Below, one piece after another: positions 8,483 through 16,614 of a stretch of 64,000 bases of DNA. The DNA is from Thalassomonas haliotis (GTDB lineage Bacteria; Pseudomonadota; Gammaproteobacteria; Enterobacterales; Alteromonadaceae), in contig NZ_CP059693.1 in the NCBI RefSeq assembly GCF_028657945.1, positions 2,170,001-2,234,000 of the forward strand, in the 5' to 3' direction. How positions within the stretch are numbered: position 1 is the stretch's first letter; the number at the start of each line of letters is the position of its first letter. Both the position numbers and the translations under genes were made by a program. Below the pieces are notes generated by a model. The model ran no database searches. It was not told the origin of the DNA and was given only the letters and a program-made list of their open reading frames with translations.

Positions 8483-9490
8483 TTAGCGGCAAAAATTCCG
8501 TATCGGATGCATGCTTTCCGGATAAGGGTCGAGATAACGCTGCGCCCTGACATAAACCGAGCCGTGCTGAGTTAAGTAATGGGACAGCAGGGTCAAAGGT
8601 GTCGTCAGCGGGGTGACGCCGGACTTATATTTGTCAATAACCGCCAGGATGTCTTGCTTTGCGGGCGCAGGGAGGGTCTTTTTAATGTAACCCAATAAAT
8701 GAAGCAAAGCATTGGCATGATTTTTTTTACTCGCTGGCTGTGCAAGGGTGTGCATAAATAGCGCCAGGTAGCATTTGACTAACTGCTTGAGCGGCGTTTT
8801 TTTACCGCGGGCCAATAATTGTCCCAGCTCCCGGCATTTTCTTTGATCATGGGCCATCAGCAGATATTTGTAACTGCTGTGAAATTGCGTCAGGTTATGC
8901 AAGCTCGGTTGTGCCATCACCTCTTTTCGAAAATTGTGATGGGCGAAAACCCGCTCGACAAAATTATCAAAGATTTTATTGTCATTCAGGCGCCCTTCCT
9001 CTTCTATGGGCATGTCGGGATATGCCTCCTTTAAGGCTTTGGCAAACAGGCCTGCGCTTTTCACTTGGTGTGGATGCCCGTTGGCTTGATAGACTTTTAC
9101 TCTTTGCAGGCCACAGCTGGGAGAGTTTTTCATTAGGATATAACCGTCCAGCGCTGCCATTTCTGCCAATTCGGGCGTAAACCCCTTGATCAGCTGCCCG
9201 CTTAAATCTTCGCCGTCGCCTTTGCTAAAGACCAGTTTTGGCGCGCCGGGATCTCCTACAAGGCGCATGGTGGGGCGGGGAGTGCCGAATCCGGCAGCCA
9301 CTTCAGGACAAAAGGTTTTGAAGGTAAAATGTTTGCTTAAGACATCCAGACACAAGCGTGATTGCGTATGCCCGCCATTGTACCGCACTGACTGGCCAGC
9401 CAGGCATGCACTTAAGCCTACTTGGATTTGTGTGTCGGCATTTGCCTGATCTTGCATTTTCACTGTGGCAATGATTGCTTGCTTGTTCAT
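8483..9490 (-). CDS. DUF523 and DUF1722 protein (YbgA-like)
   Basis: A 335-residue cytoplasmic protein with two modules. Residues about 20-165 are DUF523 (VGLSACLAGQSVRYNGGH ... FCPEVAAG ... MKNSPSCGLQRV), containing conserved cysteines that could bind a metal. Residues about 190-320 are DUF1722 (YKYLLMAHDQRKCRELGQLLA ... LLGYIKK), the part present in E. coli YbgA. AGAGGG lies 6 nt before the ATG at 9490. First gene of the minus-strand photolyase unit, diverging from the MerR-type regulator across an operator-rich spacer. Biochemical function is not established. Confidence 0.88.
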   Translation of the reverse strand: MNKQAIIATVKMQDQANADTQIQVGLSACLAGQSVRYNGGHTQSRLCLDVLSKHFTFKTFCPEVAAGFGTPRPTMRLVGDPGAPKLVFSKGDGEDLSGQLIKGFTPELAEMAALDGYILMKNSPSCGLQRVKVYQANGHPHQVKSAGLFAKALKEAYPDMPIEEEGRLNDNKIFDNFVERVFAHHNFRKEVMAQPSLHNLTQFHSSYKYLLMAHDQRKCRELGQLLARGKKTPLKQLVKCYLALFMHTLAQPASKKNHANALLHLLGYIKKTLPAPAKQDILAVIDKYKSGVTPLTTPLTLLSHYLTQHGSVYVRAQRYLDPYPESMHPIRNFCR

Positions 9491-9531
9491 GTCTGACCCT
9501 CTTTTAGCGGATGACTGCGTAATTAAATAGT

Positions 9532-9619
9532 TATACGAAAAATATTTTTGTATAATTTAATCTTGTACAAACAATACTAGTGTACAATTTTAATCTTGTA
9601 CACTATTATTATTTGTACA
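9532..9619. promoter_or_regulatory. Array of six TGTACA-type operator boxes
   Basis: Boxes start at 9532 (TATACG), 9549 (TGTATA), 9564, 9581, 9597 and 9614 (all four TGTACA). Centre spacing is 17, 15, 17, 16 and 17 bp, about one and a half helical turns. They fill the 159-bp spacer between the divergent DUF523 and MerR-type genes. Direct repeats of T(G/A)TACA type have been reported for LitR-class MerR regulators of light-induced genes, though I recall a somewhat wider spacing there. Likely autoregulatory sites of the adjacent regulator. Confidence 0.65.
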
Positions 9620-9649
9620 AGTGTTGGCTGGTTAAAATAAAGAGCAAAA

Positions 9650-10525
9650 ATGGCAATGAGCAATGAAAATCAACAGATCTATTTTCCTATCCGTGAACTG
9701 AGTGCCCGCACTAACGTTAATACTGTTACCTTGCGGGCCTGGGAAAGGCGGCATGGCCTGCTAACCCCGAAAAGAACTGAAAAAGGGCACCGGCTTTACT
9801 GCGAGCAGGATGTCGCTATTATCGAGAAAGTCCTTGCCCTGGTTGCCCGGGGAGTACCGTTAGGCAAGGTTAAACCGTTACTCAAAGAAGATGCCCTTGA
9901 GCCGTCAGCCGATGATGAAAATGAGAACTGGCAACAGTCGATTGCCGCCCTGGTTGCGGCGGTTGAAATGTTTTCTGTGACTAAGCTGGAGCACCTGATA
10001 CATGAATTTTTTGCAAATTATCCGGTCGGGGTATGCCGTGAACGCCTGATCGAGCCGGTGTTTGCCCTCTTGGTTCAGCGGGATGATAAAGGGGCTGCCT
10101 TTGGTTTTTTAGAAAGTGAACTTATTCGTTACACCTTAATGCGCTTAAGCGCCAAAGTGAGCAAGAAGAAACAGGCTCACGCGGTAACACTGATCGCCGG
10201 TGAACAAGCGCCTATGTGGTGCCTGGCATTAATGGCATTGGAATTAACGGATCTGAAATTTTCTGTGTATTTATTCAATCGTGCTTTCAGTGTCGCGGCG
10301 GCCATAGAGCTGGCAGAAAAGTTTACCGCCAGCGACACTGTGTTCTACCAGGACGGTCTTCTAAAAGAAAAAGAACATGGGCGGTTGGCTGATGCGCTAG
10401 GTGAAAATGAGCGTATGTGGTTGTGCGGTACCGCGCCTGTGCTGACTCAGTTTGACCAGGACAGCCGTGTGTTTGGCGATGTGAAAAGCTGTATTAGCGG
10501 TTTTGCAAAAATTGCCGCCGGTTAA
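9650..10525 (+). CDS. MerR-family regulator, LitR/CarH-like
   Basis: A 291-residue transcriptional regulator. Residues about 12-80 are a MerR winged helix (TVTLRAWERRHGLLTPKRTEKGHRLY), the best-conserved part. The remainder (about 95-290) has the length and layout of the LitR/CarH helical plus B12-binding domains, but I do not see the ExH...HxxG cobalamin ligands; VTLIAGEQAPMWCLAL stands in their place. It may therefore not bind B12 itself, as in LitR classes that rely on another photosensor. An alternative ATG is at 9656. It diverges from the photolyase unit and precedes a lipocalin gene. Confidence 0.82.
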   Translation: MAMSNENQQIYFPIRELSARTNVNTVTLRAWERRHGLLTPKRTEKGHRLYCEQDVAIIEKVLALVARGVPLGKVKPLLKEDALEPSADDENENWQQSIAALVAAVEMFSVTKLEHLIHEFFANYPVGVCRERLIEPVFALLVQRDDKGAAFGFLESELIRYTLMRLSAKVSKKKQAHAVTLIAGEQAPMWCLALMALELTDLKFSVYLFNRAFSVAAAIELAEKFTASDTVFYQDGLLKEKEHGRLADALGENERMWLCGTAPVLTQFDQDSRVFGDVKSCISGFAKIAAG

Positions 10526-10583
10526 ACTTGCAAAGGTATTTAAAGCCATAGTTTTAACGCCGCGATGAAAGAGGATTAGTTAA

Positions 10584-11126
10584 ATGCGATATTTTGCCGT
10601 TGTGTTTATGTTTTTTCTCAGCGCCTGTGTCGGGATCCCAGAGGGCATTGAGCCGGTGCAAGACTTTGAAGCGGATCGCTACCTGGGGCAATGGTATGAA
10701 ATTGCCAGACTGGACCATGCTTTTGAACGTGGCTTAGAGCAAGTCAGTGCTGATTACAGCAGGCGACAAGATGGCGGCCTGAACGTGATTAATCGCGGTT
10801 TCGATACTCAAGCAAAGACCTGGCAGCAGGCCCGGGGTAAAGCCTATTTTGTTGGCAACAGTGACCTTGGCCATTTAAAGGTGTCTTTCTTCGGTCCTTT
10901 TTACGCTTCCTATCTTATTTTTGATTTAGGCACTGATTACCAGTACTCACTAGTAACCAGTAATAACCGCTCTTATCTGTGGTTACTCTCCAGAACGCCA
11001 AAGATAACAGATGCGCTAAAAGGCGATTTGTTAAATAAGTTGGCAAATTTAGGGTTTAAAACCCAGGATTTGATCTTTGTCAAACAGACCTGTGCTGCAG
11101 GCACAGGTAATAAGCAGGACGGATAA
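10584..11126 (+). CDS. blc: Outer-membrane lipocalin lipoprotein
   Basis: A 180-residue lipocalin. The signal peptide ends in a lipobox (LSAC), so the mature protein is lipid-anchored, probably to the outer membrane. The lipocalin signature GQWYEIARLDHAFERG follows; the C-terminal strand pattern YLWLLSRTPK matches bacterial Blc. Bacterial lipocalins bind fatty acids or lysophospholipids and serve in envelope repair. It lies 58 nt behind the LitR-like regulator in the same direction; lipocalin genes are frequent members of light-induced LitR regulons. Confidence 0.92.
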   Translation: MRYFAVVFMFFLSACVGIPEGIEPVQDFEADRYLGQWYEIARLDHAFERGLEQVSADYSRRQDGGLNVINRGFDTQAKTWQQARGKAYFVGNSDLGHLKVSFFGPFYASYLIFDLGTDYQYSLVTSNNRSYLWLLSRTPKITDALKGDLLNKLANLGFKTQDLIFVKQTCAAGTGNKQDG

Positions 11127-11194
11127 GGGCAGCTCGCCAGCGATGTACAGTGTTTGTGCTACAGACTGTGCCTGAACTGCGTTTTGGGGGCTGG

Positions 11195-11884
11195 TTATCT
11201 GATGGATAAATAGATATCCGCCATCGCCTTATCGTCAATAAACGGATTTCTGTTGCCTTGCAGGCCCGCAATTTTTTCATTACGCCATTGTTCTTCCCGG
11301 CTAACCGGGTATTGGTTGGCCCATTTTACCATTAAAGGCAGCATGCCATGATCCGGTAGCCGGTATTTCCACAGCATATATAGAATGCTGCGGGCAATTT
11401 CTCCCTTGGCGTAATCCCTTGGCTCGATACCCGGACTAATGCCTGAACCTATGTCCGAAGTATGGCTGGGGCCGACACCGGTAAGGCGTTTTTTAAAATC
11501 ACACTTATCTTCGACAAAAAGCATGCTTTCGTTGGGTATTTCCATAAAGGGCAATTGCCCCCGCGCCCGGTGATAACGGGACAGGGCCGGCCAGAGGTTA
11601 TGCAAGTCTGTGTAGGCATACTGGTACCGGGCCTGATTGCATCGACCCTTGTTGTTACAAGCGTATGCCTGTTCCAGCCAGCTGGCCGGGTAGAGCCGGG
11701 TAATGGTGACGTTTGCCCGGGCAGGATTGTTAACGGCGCAATACAGGGTGTGGTAGCTACGGTTATATAAGTGCGGCCAAAAAAGCGGGTTGGTTACTTT
11801 TTGCTCTGTGCTGTCGTTAATGTTAGTGGCAAATACTATAGCCGGTGTTGCCAATAACAGTATGAATAAAGGGAAATATCTCAT
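11195..11884 (-). CDS. Endonuclease I family protein lacking catalytic Glu-His
   Basis: A 229-residue secreted protein of the EndA/Dns/Vvn family with a signal peptide (about 1-19). Conserved family blocks are present: DLHNLWPALSRY, EPRDYAKGEIARSILYM and a C-terminal GNRNPFIDD. Where active members carry Glu-His before the YPA segment (as the paralogue at 25297-25902 does: VEHVYPA), this copy reads ITRLYPA, so the general-base His and its Glu neighbour are Thr-Arg. It also has an insertion of about 16-19 residues (GPSHTSDIGSGISPG) before EPRDY. It may be inactive or repurposed, for example as a nucleic-acid-binding protein. Stand-alone gene. Confidence 0.85.
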   Translation of the reverse strand: MRYFPLFILLLATPAIVFATNINDSTEQKVTNPLFWPHLYNRSYHTLYCAVNNPARANVTITRLYPASWLEQAYACNNKGRCNQARYQYAYTDLHNLWPALSRYHRARGQLPFMEIPNESMLFVEDKCDFKKRLTGVGPSHTSDIGSGISPGIEPRDYAKGEIARSILYMLWKYRLPDHGMLPLMVKWANQYPVSREEQWRNEKIAGLQGNRNPFIDDKAMADIYLSIR

Positions 11885-12418
11885 TAAGTTTTTAATATAG
11901 CGAGTTGAAATCGGGAAAGGCTGTTTAGAAAAAGGATCTTAAGGAGTGTCGGCTAAAAAGGAAAGTACTTGTTCAGATAAATGCCCGTTATTGACAGGGA
12001 AAAGTAGGGGCCTTTTTGTTTCTTATTCGTTCGTAAGCAAAAAAATCAGCGGGCAGACAGCCATTATTTCAGGGCGCTGGTTAGCATTCTTAATAAAAAA
12101 CACTCAAGGTGTTTGTTTTTATTGGTAATAGCCGGACATTTTTTAATAAAAAAGCGACCGTTTTTTCAACTGTATTTTCCAACCTGTTGTTATTTAAGTG
12201 TAAATTTTAATTGTCGTAAATGTATCAAAAGACCGTCGCTTATTTGCTAGATAGCCAAAATGAAAGCGCTATTATTTATTCAACCGAGCGGAAATGCCTG
12301 GTTAGTCAAGAATAAAGTAGTTGAAAATCAAAAACTAATAAGGTGTGTGTCCACCTTTTATAAAAACAATTATTGCGTCTGAATAAGGCGTAAATAAACA
12401 CTATAAGGAAGTTCTAAG
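11885..12418. other. Intergenic region upstream of S1 protease
   Basis: 530 bp of AT-rich DNA. A 60-codon frame at 11946-12128 (GTG start) has no family character. A small AAGGTG/CACCTT hairpin followed by TTTTA lies near 12340-12360 in the probable leader of the protease. No gene called. Confidence 0.5.
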
Positions 12419-13534
12419 ATGAGTAAGTCTATTTTTCAACCTAAAGTGCTGGCGGTTTGTTTAAGCGCACTGATTTCACAAGCGGCTATTGCGGCAGATG
12501 CTGCGGTAACCCAGCCAACCAAACTTGGTGATTCATCTATTCAGGTTATTGGCGGTGACGATACTTTTGCCCGTGACTGGATGGTGTCTATTGGCTGGAG
12601 TTTTTATGATCACTGGTGTGGTGGCAGCCTGATCGATTCACAATGGGTAATGACAGCGGCGCACTGTGTTGACGGCGGTAAAACGCCAGGCCAGTTCACC
12701 CTGCAAATCGGTGCCCGTGACACAGGCAACAGCAATGACGGTGTAACCGTTGGCGCCTCTGAAATTCATATTCACCCAAGCTGGAGCAGCAATGCTATTG
12801 TTAACGACATTGCCTTGATTAAGCTCGATACTCCGGTTAACAACAATACTATCGGCTTTACTACCGGCTCTACCGGCGATATTGCCACCTTAATCGGTTG
12901 GGGTGATACCAGCCATGGTAACGGCCAGTATCCAGATATTTTGCAAGCGGTTGACCTGCCAGTGATTTCACCGGCTACCTGTGACAGCATCTGGGGTCAG
13001 TACGGCGTAAACATTCCTTCTAGCCAGCTTTGTGCCAGTACAAACACTGAAAGTTCTTGTAGCGGTGACAGCGGCGGCCCGCTTTTTGTTAACGAAAACG
13101 GCCAGGACAAGCAAATTGGCGTGGTCAGCTATGGTTATACCGCTTCATGTACCAGCAGCGTGGCGCCTAGCGTATTCACTCGCGTTTCCAGCTATACCGA
13201 CTGGATTGACAGTGTCGTGAATGATGGCGGTGTGGTAACGCCGGGTGATGGTCTGGAAGAAACCAACATTAATATCAGACGCCGTGCAACCAATACCTAT
13301 ACGGTTGATATTCCGGCAGGCACATCAAGCTTTACCATCAATACCAGCGGTGGTACAGGTGATGCCGACCTGTTCGTCGGTCACTCTTCATCTTCTTCAT
13401 ACGCTTGTACTTCTGAAGGCAGCAGCAACGCTGAATCTTGTACTATTTCCAACCCGTCAGCGGGTACCTGGAACATAGAAGTATATGCTTACAGCCGGGT
13501 TCGCGGTTTAACCCTGACTGCTAACTGGAACTAA
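12419..13534 (+). CDS. Secreted trypsin-fold serine protease with PPC domain
   Basis: A 371-residue S1-family protease. Signal peptide 1-25 (AIAA), short propeptide, then the mature start at VIGGDD. Catalytic residues: His in MTAAHC, Asp in NDIALIKL, Ser in GDSGGP. The specificity residue six before the catalytic Ser is Ser rather than Asp (ESSCSGDSGG), and the pocket wall reads SYG and PSVFT, so Arg/Lys specificity of true trypsins is unlikely. Residues about 270-371 form a pre-peptidase C-terminal (PPC) domain with DADLFV, usually cleaved or used in secretion. AAGGAAG precedes the ATG. A strong terminator follows. Confidence 0.93.
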   Translation: MSKSIFQPKVLAVCLSALISQAAIAADAAVTQPTKLGDSSIQVIGGDDTFARDWMVSIGWSFYDHWCGGSLIDSQWVMTAAHCVDGGKTPGQFTLQIGARDTGNSNDGVTVGASEIHIHPSWSSNAIVNDIALIKLDTPVNNNTIGFTTGSTGDIATLIGWGDTSHGNGQYPDILQAVDLPVISPATCDSIWGQYGVNIPSSQLCASTNTESSCSGDSGGPLFVNENGQDKQIGVVSYGYTASCTSSVAPSVFTRVSSYTDWIDSVVNDGGVVTPGDGLEETNINIRRRATNTYTVDIPAGTSSFTINTSGGTGDADLFVGHSSSSSYACTSEGSSNAESCTISNPSAGTWNIEVYAYSRVRGLTLTANWN

Positions 13535-13566
13535 TTTGTAATCACCTGTTGTATTACAAATTAAAT

Positions 13567-13615
13567 AATCCCACTTTTACCTGAGACGAATCACTCAGGC
13601 CAAAAGTGGGATTTT
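13567..13615 (+). terminator. Rho-independent terminator of S1 protease gene
   Basis: Long imperfect stem AATCCCACTTTT..CTGAG pairing with CTCAG..AAAAGTGGGATT, followed by TTTTT. Confidence 0.85.
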
Positions 13616-13833
13616 TACGTTTGGGGCATATTTACGCTTTTACCGCTTGAAATAACTCAGAGGTAAAATGGGCTGCATTTGGGCCGGGACCGATAGATGA
13701 CGGACCGGATTTGCGCTTTGGCGAAAATAAAGTGCCAGGCGGGCGCTCTTATTGACGCTTATCAATACTTGTTGTTTGTTTATGGCTTATAGTGATGCTT
13801 GTATTTTAGATGCGCTAAAGAGAGTGATGGCAA

Positions 13834-14055
13834 ATGAGGAAAAAAAGTAAACTACAAAAAGTGTCGGTATTTTTTGGTATCACGAGCTTTATAAGCGCCT
13901 TTGTCAGTCTTATTTGGCTGCTGGTGACTAAAGAGGGGGCTTCCCAGGAATATGTTGCCAGTATGGCGGCCCTGTCTTTTGTTTGTTTTGCTGGCGGGGT
14001 GGTATTTATGACCATGGGCACGGCGAACTTGCCTAATTTAACCCCGGGGGAGTAG
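13834..14055 (+). CDS. Small two-helix membrane protein
   Basis: A 73-residue hypothetical protein. A basic N-terminus (RKKSKLQK) is followed by two membrane helices, about residues 10-32 (VFFGITSFISAFVSLIWLLV) and 42-62 (AALSFVCFAGGVVFMTMG), and a short soluble tail. The positive-inside pattern puts both ends in the cytoplasm. A GAGAG element precedes the ATG at modest quality. No family recognised; isolated gene. An overlapping frame on the other strand lacks such order. Confidence 0.55.
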   Translation: MRKKSKLQKVSVFFGITSFISAFVSLIWLLVTKEGASQEYVASMAALSFVCFAGGVVFMTMGTANLPNLTPGE

Positions 14056-14213
14056 CCGGTAACGCGGGTGGTATGTTTTATTACAACACCGCCCGTTCAT
14101 AGATTTCAATTTGGCATCGCTTTACGGCTTACCTTCCCTTTATCGCTTAACGTTATCTGAAATAGGTTAAGCTCATGATTTTTCGTTTTAAACTTGGGAT
14201 TTAAAAACGCCTG

Positions 14214-14348
14214 ATGAATCCTAAACGGGAAGTGAAGTTCGCTCTTCCCCGGCAACGGCAGCACGCCCTTACGGCCTGGCTTTCCGGGCTTTGCTACTTG
14301 AAGTGGAGAGCAGGTGAGGGAAAACCTTGCTTATTGCTGGGCGCTTGA
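14214..14348 (+). pseudogene. Possible alpha/beta-hydrolase N-terminal remnant
   Basis: A 44-codon frame starting ATG at 14214 ends with WRAGEGKPCLLLGA. This resembles the first strand of alpha/beta hydrolases (GKPVLLLHGWLDN), broken off just before the oxyanion HGW motif. No downstream continuation was found. Very short, so this is a suggestion of a remnant only. Confidence 0.25.
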
Positions 14349-14427
14349 TTAATTTGCTCATCTTTTTTATAAACAAGTTGTTTGCTGCTAAAGGCTGCAG
14401 TTATTAATTAAGGCATGAGACGGGTAA

Positions 14428-15261
14428 ATGGAATTTCTAATACATAACGTGATTATTCCGATGGTATTAATTGGCAGCGCGCTATCAAAACTTGATGGTT
14501 TGATTGGGGAGCCGGGAGCGAAAATTCTATATTCAGCAATAGATAAAACCGCCATCAGCCCGGAAAAGTCAAAAATTAATCAGGTGATAGGTGATTGTTT
14601 TGACGTCTGTTTTGCCAGCCATAAAGGTGCGTTCGGATTTATCCTTTATGTCTTTTTTATTACGCTTGTCTGTTTGTTCATTTCATTATCAATTTATACA
14701 TTCAATAACAGGGGCTTACTTGAGCAGTTTACTTCGGTAGGTTTTTTAAGGCAGTTTCTTTTTCAGGGCTTTTTGCTTGTTTATATTATTAATTTTTTAA
14801 TGTATTCATATTACCCCCGTTTGAAAAATAAGTTCGGGGTGACGAACGAGAAAAGCATCATCTACTTATTGTTTCAGCTGCTTTTATTAAATGCCGTTTT
14901 GTTTATTTTGTTGATAGTTTTTATTCATGTAACTTTTTATATCCTGGGCTGGAGCGGGCATAGCAGCCTTTTTTCTATCATCAGCTCTGTCGGGGATGTG
15001 TTACTTCCCGCGGTAAGCTTTAAAAGCTTGACGGGAGTGTATTTATACGCCGTAATGGTTAGCATGTTTCCGGTTTTTTTTATTACTTTTATAAGGTTAC
15101 TGGTGGTGAGTGAAAGCTTTTCCGGAAAGCTAATAAGGTATCTTTATTGGTTTAATGTTAAAGCTAACCCGTTAAGAGCCATTATTTTGTTGTTTACCCT
15201 GTTCGTTGGGGCTTTTAGTTTGTTCATCTCGTTAATACAGCTGATTTTCACTACAACTTAA
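14428..15261 (+). CDS. Hypothetical integral membrane protein
   Basis: A 277-residue polytopic membrane protein. After an N-terminal soluble stretch of about 65 residues, helices are visible near residues 70-92 (FILYVFFITLVCLFISLSIY), 112-130, 145-170 ([20 protein letters not shown]), 207-227 and 250-274. Phe-, Leu- and Ile-rich with no catalytic motif. I recognise no family. Its 3' end abuts a decayed lipase on the opposite strand. Confidence 0.65.
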   Translation: MEFLIHNVIIPMVLIGSALSKLDGLIGEPGAKILYSAIDKTAISPEKSKINQVIGDCFDVCFASHKGAFGFILYVFFITLVCLFISLSIYTFNNRGLLEQFTSVGFLRQFLFQGFLLVYIINFLMYSYYPRLKNKFGVTNEKSIIYLLFQLLLLNAVLFILLIVFIHVTFYILGWSGHSSLFSIISSVGDVLLPAVSFKSLTGVYLYAVMVSMFPVFFITFIRLLVVSESFSGKLIRYLYWFNVKANPLRAIILLFTLFVGAFSLFISLIQLIFTTT

Positions 15262-15269
15262 ATGATCGG

Positions 15270-15710
15270 CAATTTTTCACTATGTCGGCCAGGGGTCTGG
15301 TCATGCGGGTATAGCCAGGACCTGCTGCCATTGAGTGAGCGTTATAAACCATGCCCTGAGCTCGTGATAATAGGGATTCGTTACCATTTAATGGCGCATG
15401 GTAAAACGGCCAACCAGGTACTTTAGGTACAGGATCGGCACCATGAACACCTCTAATATTTTATCCACCCGGACACTTGAATTATTGGCAAAGTCTTATT
15501 TGCCTACGCGTGGTGCGGCAAAGGTATATAAGTAGACGGTTTTGCCAAATCCGGCTTTGATCCAGTCTGCGGTTAACGCTGCCAGGGCGCCGCCTGGACT
15601 ATGACCGACGCAATGGATAACTCCTTGTTTTTGGCGGTTCTCTATCTGGTTCAGGTATGAAGATAACCCAGGGCGTCATGAAGCAAAGCCGCTTTGAAAG
15701 CCGGTATGTA
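15270..15710 (-). pseudogene. Decayed class 3 lipase
   Basis: Reading the minus strand across three frames gives an almost continuous lipase class 3 (PF01764-like) core: VHTGF, then KAALLHDALGYL, then NQIENRQKQGVIHCVGHSPG with GALA, TFAAPRVGK and a stop, then FANNSSVRVD, then VHGADPVPKVPGWPFYHAP. The nucleophile elbow is GHSPG instead of GHSLG. At least three frameshifts plus an in-frame stop separate the pieces and the N-terminus is missing, so this is a non-functional remnant. Ends are approximate. Confidence 0.75.
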
Positions 15711-15801
15711 CCTAAGCTCCGGTATCACTGATGGAAGCTTTAATTGTTAATTCACCGGGGCTTTTTCAAAGGGGCATATGGTAAAAGAGGCCAGAAGTCA
15801 T

Positions 15802-16248
15802 TTATGCATAATAGTCTATCGGTTGAGCTGTTTTGGCAACTTGCAGCTTAGATAAAAATGCTTCAGCCGCCTCTAATGACTTGGTTGATATATTGCGAGA
15901 GCGGTTAAATTCCATTTGCCCTTTGAGTGAATCAAACATATTAAATTTCTCATTCATTATTGCATCATCAGGCATCGCATTTTCAACACTGCCATCAGGA
16001 TTTACTTTTAAGATCATAGACTGCATCGCAAAAGTATTGGCCAACTCGCCATCGCCGGATTTCAGCAAAGCACTGGCAATGGCGCGGGCTTCATTTCGGC
16101 TCATGTTTGTTGGCTCTATGTCTTTTGCCAGGTCATGTAACCTGGAGGACTCTTTTACCGGCTGAGTTTCACCGCCGGACGGCAAGATATTACCGCTTTT
16201 GGGGGCCATATAGATACTGGCTACTTGATTGGTTCCGGTGATCTGCAT
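15802..16248 (-). CDS. Hypothetical protein, 148 residues
   Basis: A soluble protein with a Ser/Thr/Pro-rich N-terminus (about 1-35), a helical core (MSRNEARAIASALLKSGDGELANTFAMQSM) and a C-terminal helix ending in DYYA. No signal peptide. Similar proteins occur, as I recall, in Shewanella/Vibrio-like genomes as uncharacterised genes. ACAGGA lies about 7 nt before the ATG at 16248; an ATG at 16257 is the alternative. It stands between a lipase remnant and divergent ybiT. No function can be stated. Confidence 0.65.
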   Translation of the reverse strand: MQITGTNQVASIYMAPKSGNILPSGGETQPVKESSRLHDLAKDIEPTNMSRNEARAIASALLKSGDGELANTFAMQSMILKVNPDGSVENAMPDDAIMNEKFNMFDSLKGQMEFNRSRNISTKSLEAAEAFLSKLQVAKTAQPIDYYA

Positions 16249-16614
16249 GTTTAACATCCTGTAGAGTTAAAAGTATAACTTTTTTGTTATTTGCTAATGA
16301 TTTAAAGGCATATATTGTGCCAAGAAGCTGAGAGCGGGATAGCTTGGTGGTGTTAATTGAAACAGAGAAAACGCAAGGGGGGTTACAACAAAAAGATCAA
16401 CCCGGGGTAAACCATGCAAATGGTCAGTTGCAACAATAACAGCAGCGATGAAAAAAACATCATTTTATCGTCAAGATTAGATATTGTTGACACCGCTCTT
16501 GCTGTATACTGCGCGGCCTTATTATTTTGAATCGTTTTGTTATTTGCTGCCTTTGGTAAGCCAGCAGCAGTTAACAACCATTCAATAGCTGTTAGCAAGA
16601 CTCAGGAAACGCTT
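16249..16614. other. Spacer upstream of ybiT
   Basis: Non-coding; carries the ybiT promoter region (a TATACT element near 16505 with TTGTTGACA upstream, at sub-optimal spacing). A 71-codon frame on the minus strand here looks spurious. Confidence 0.45.
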
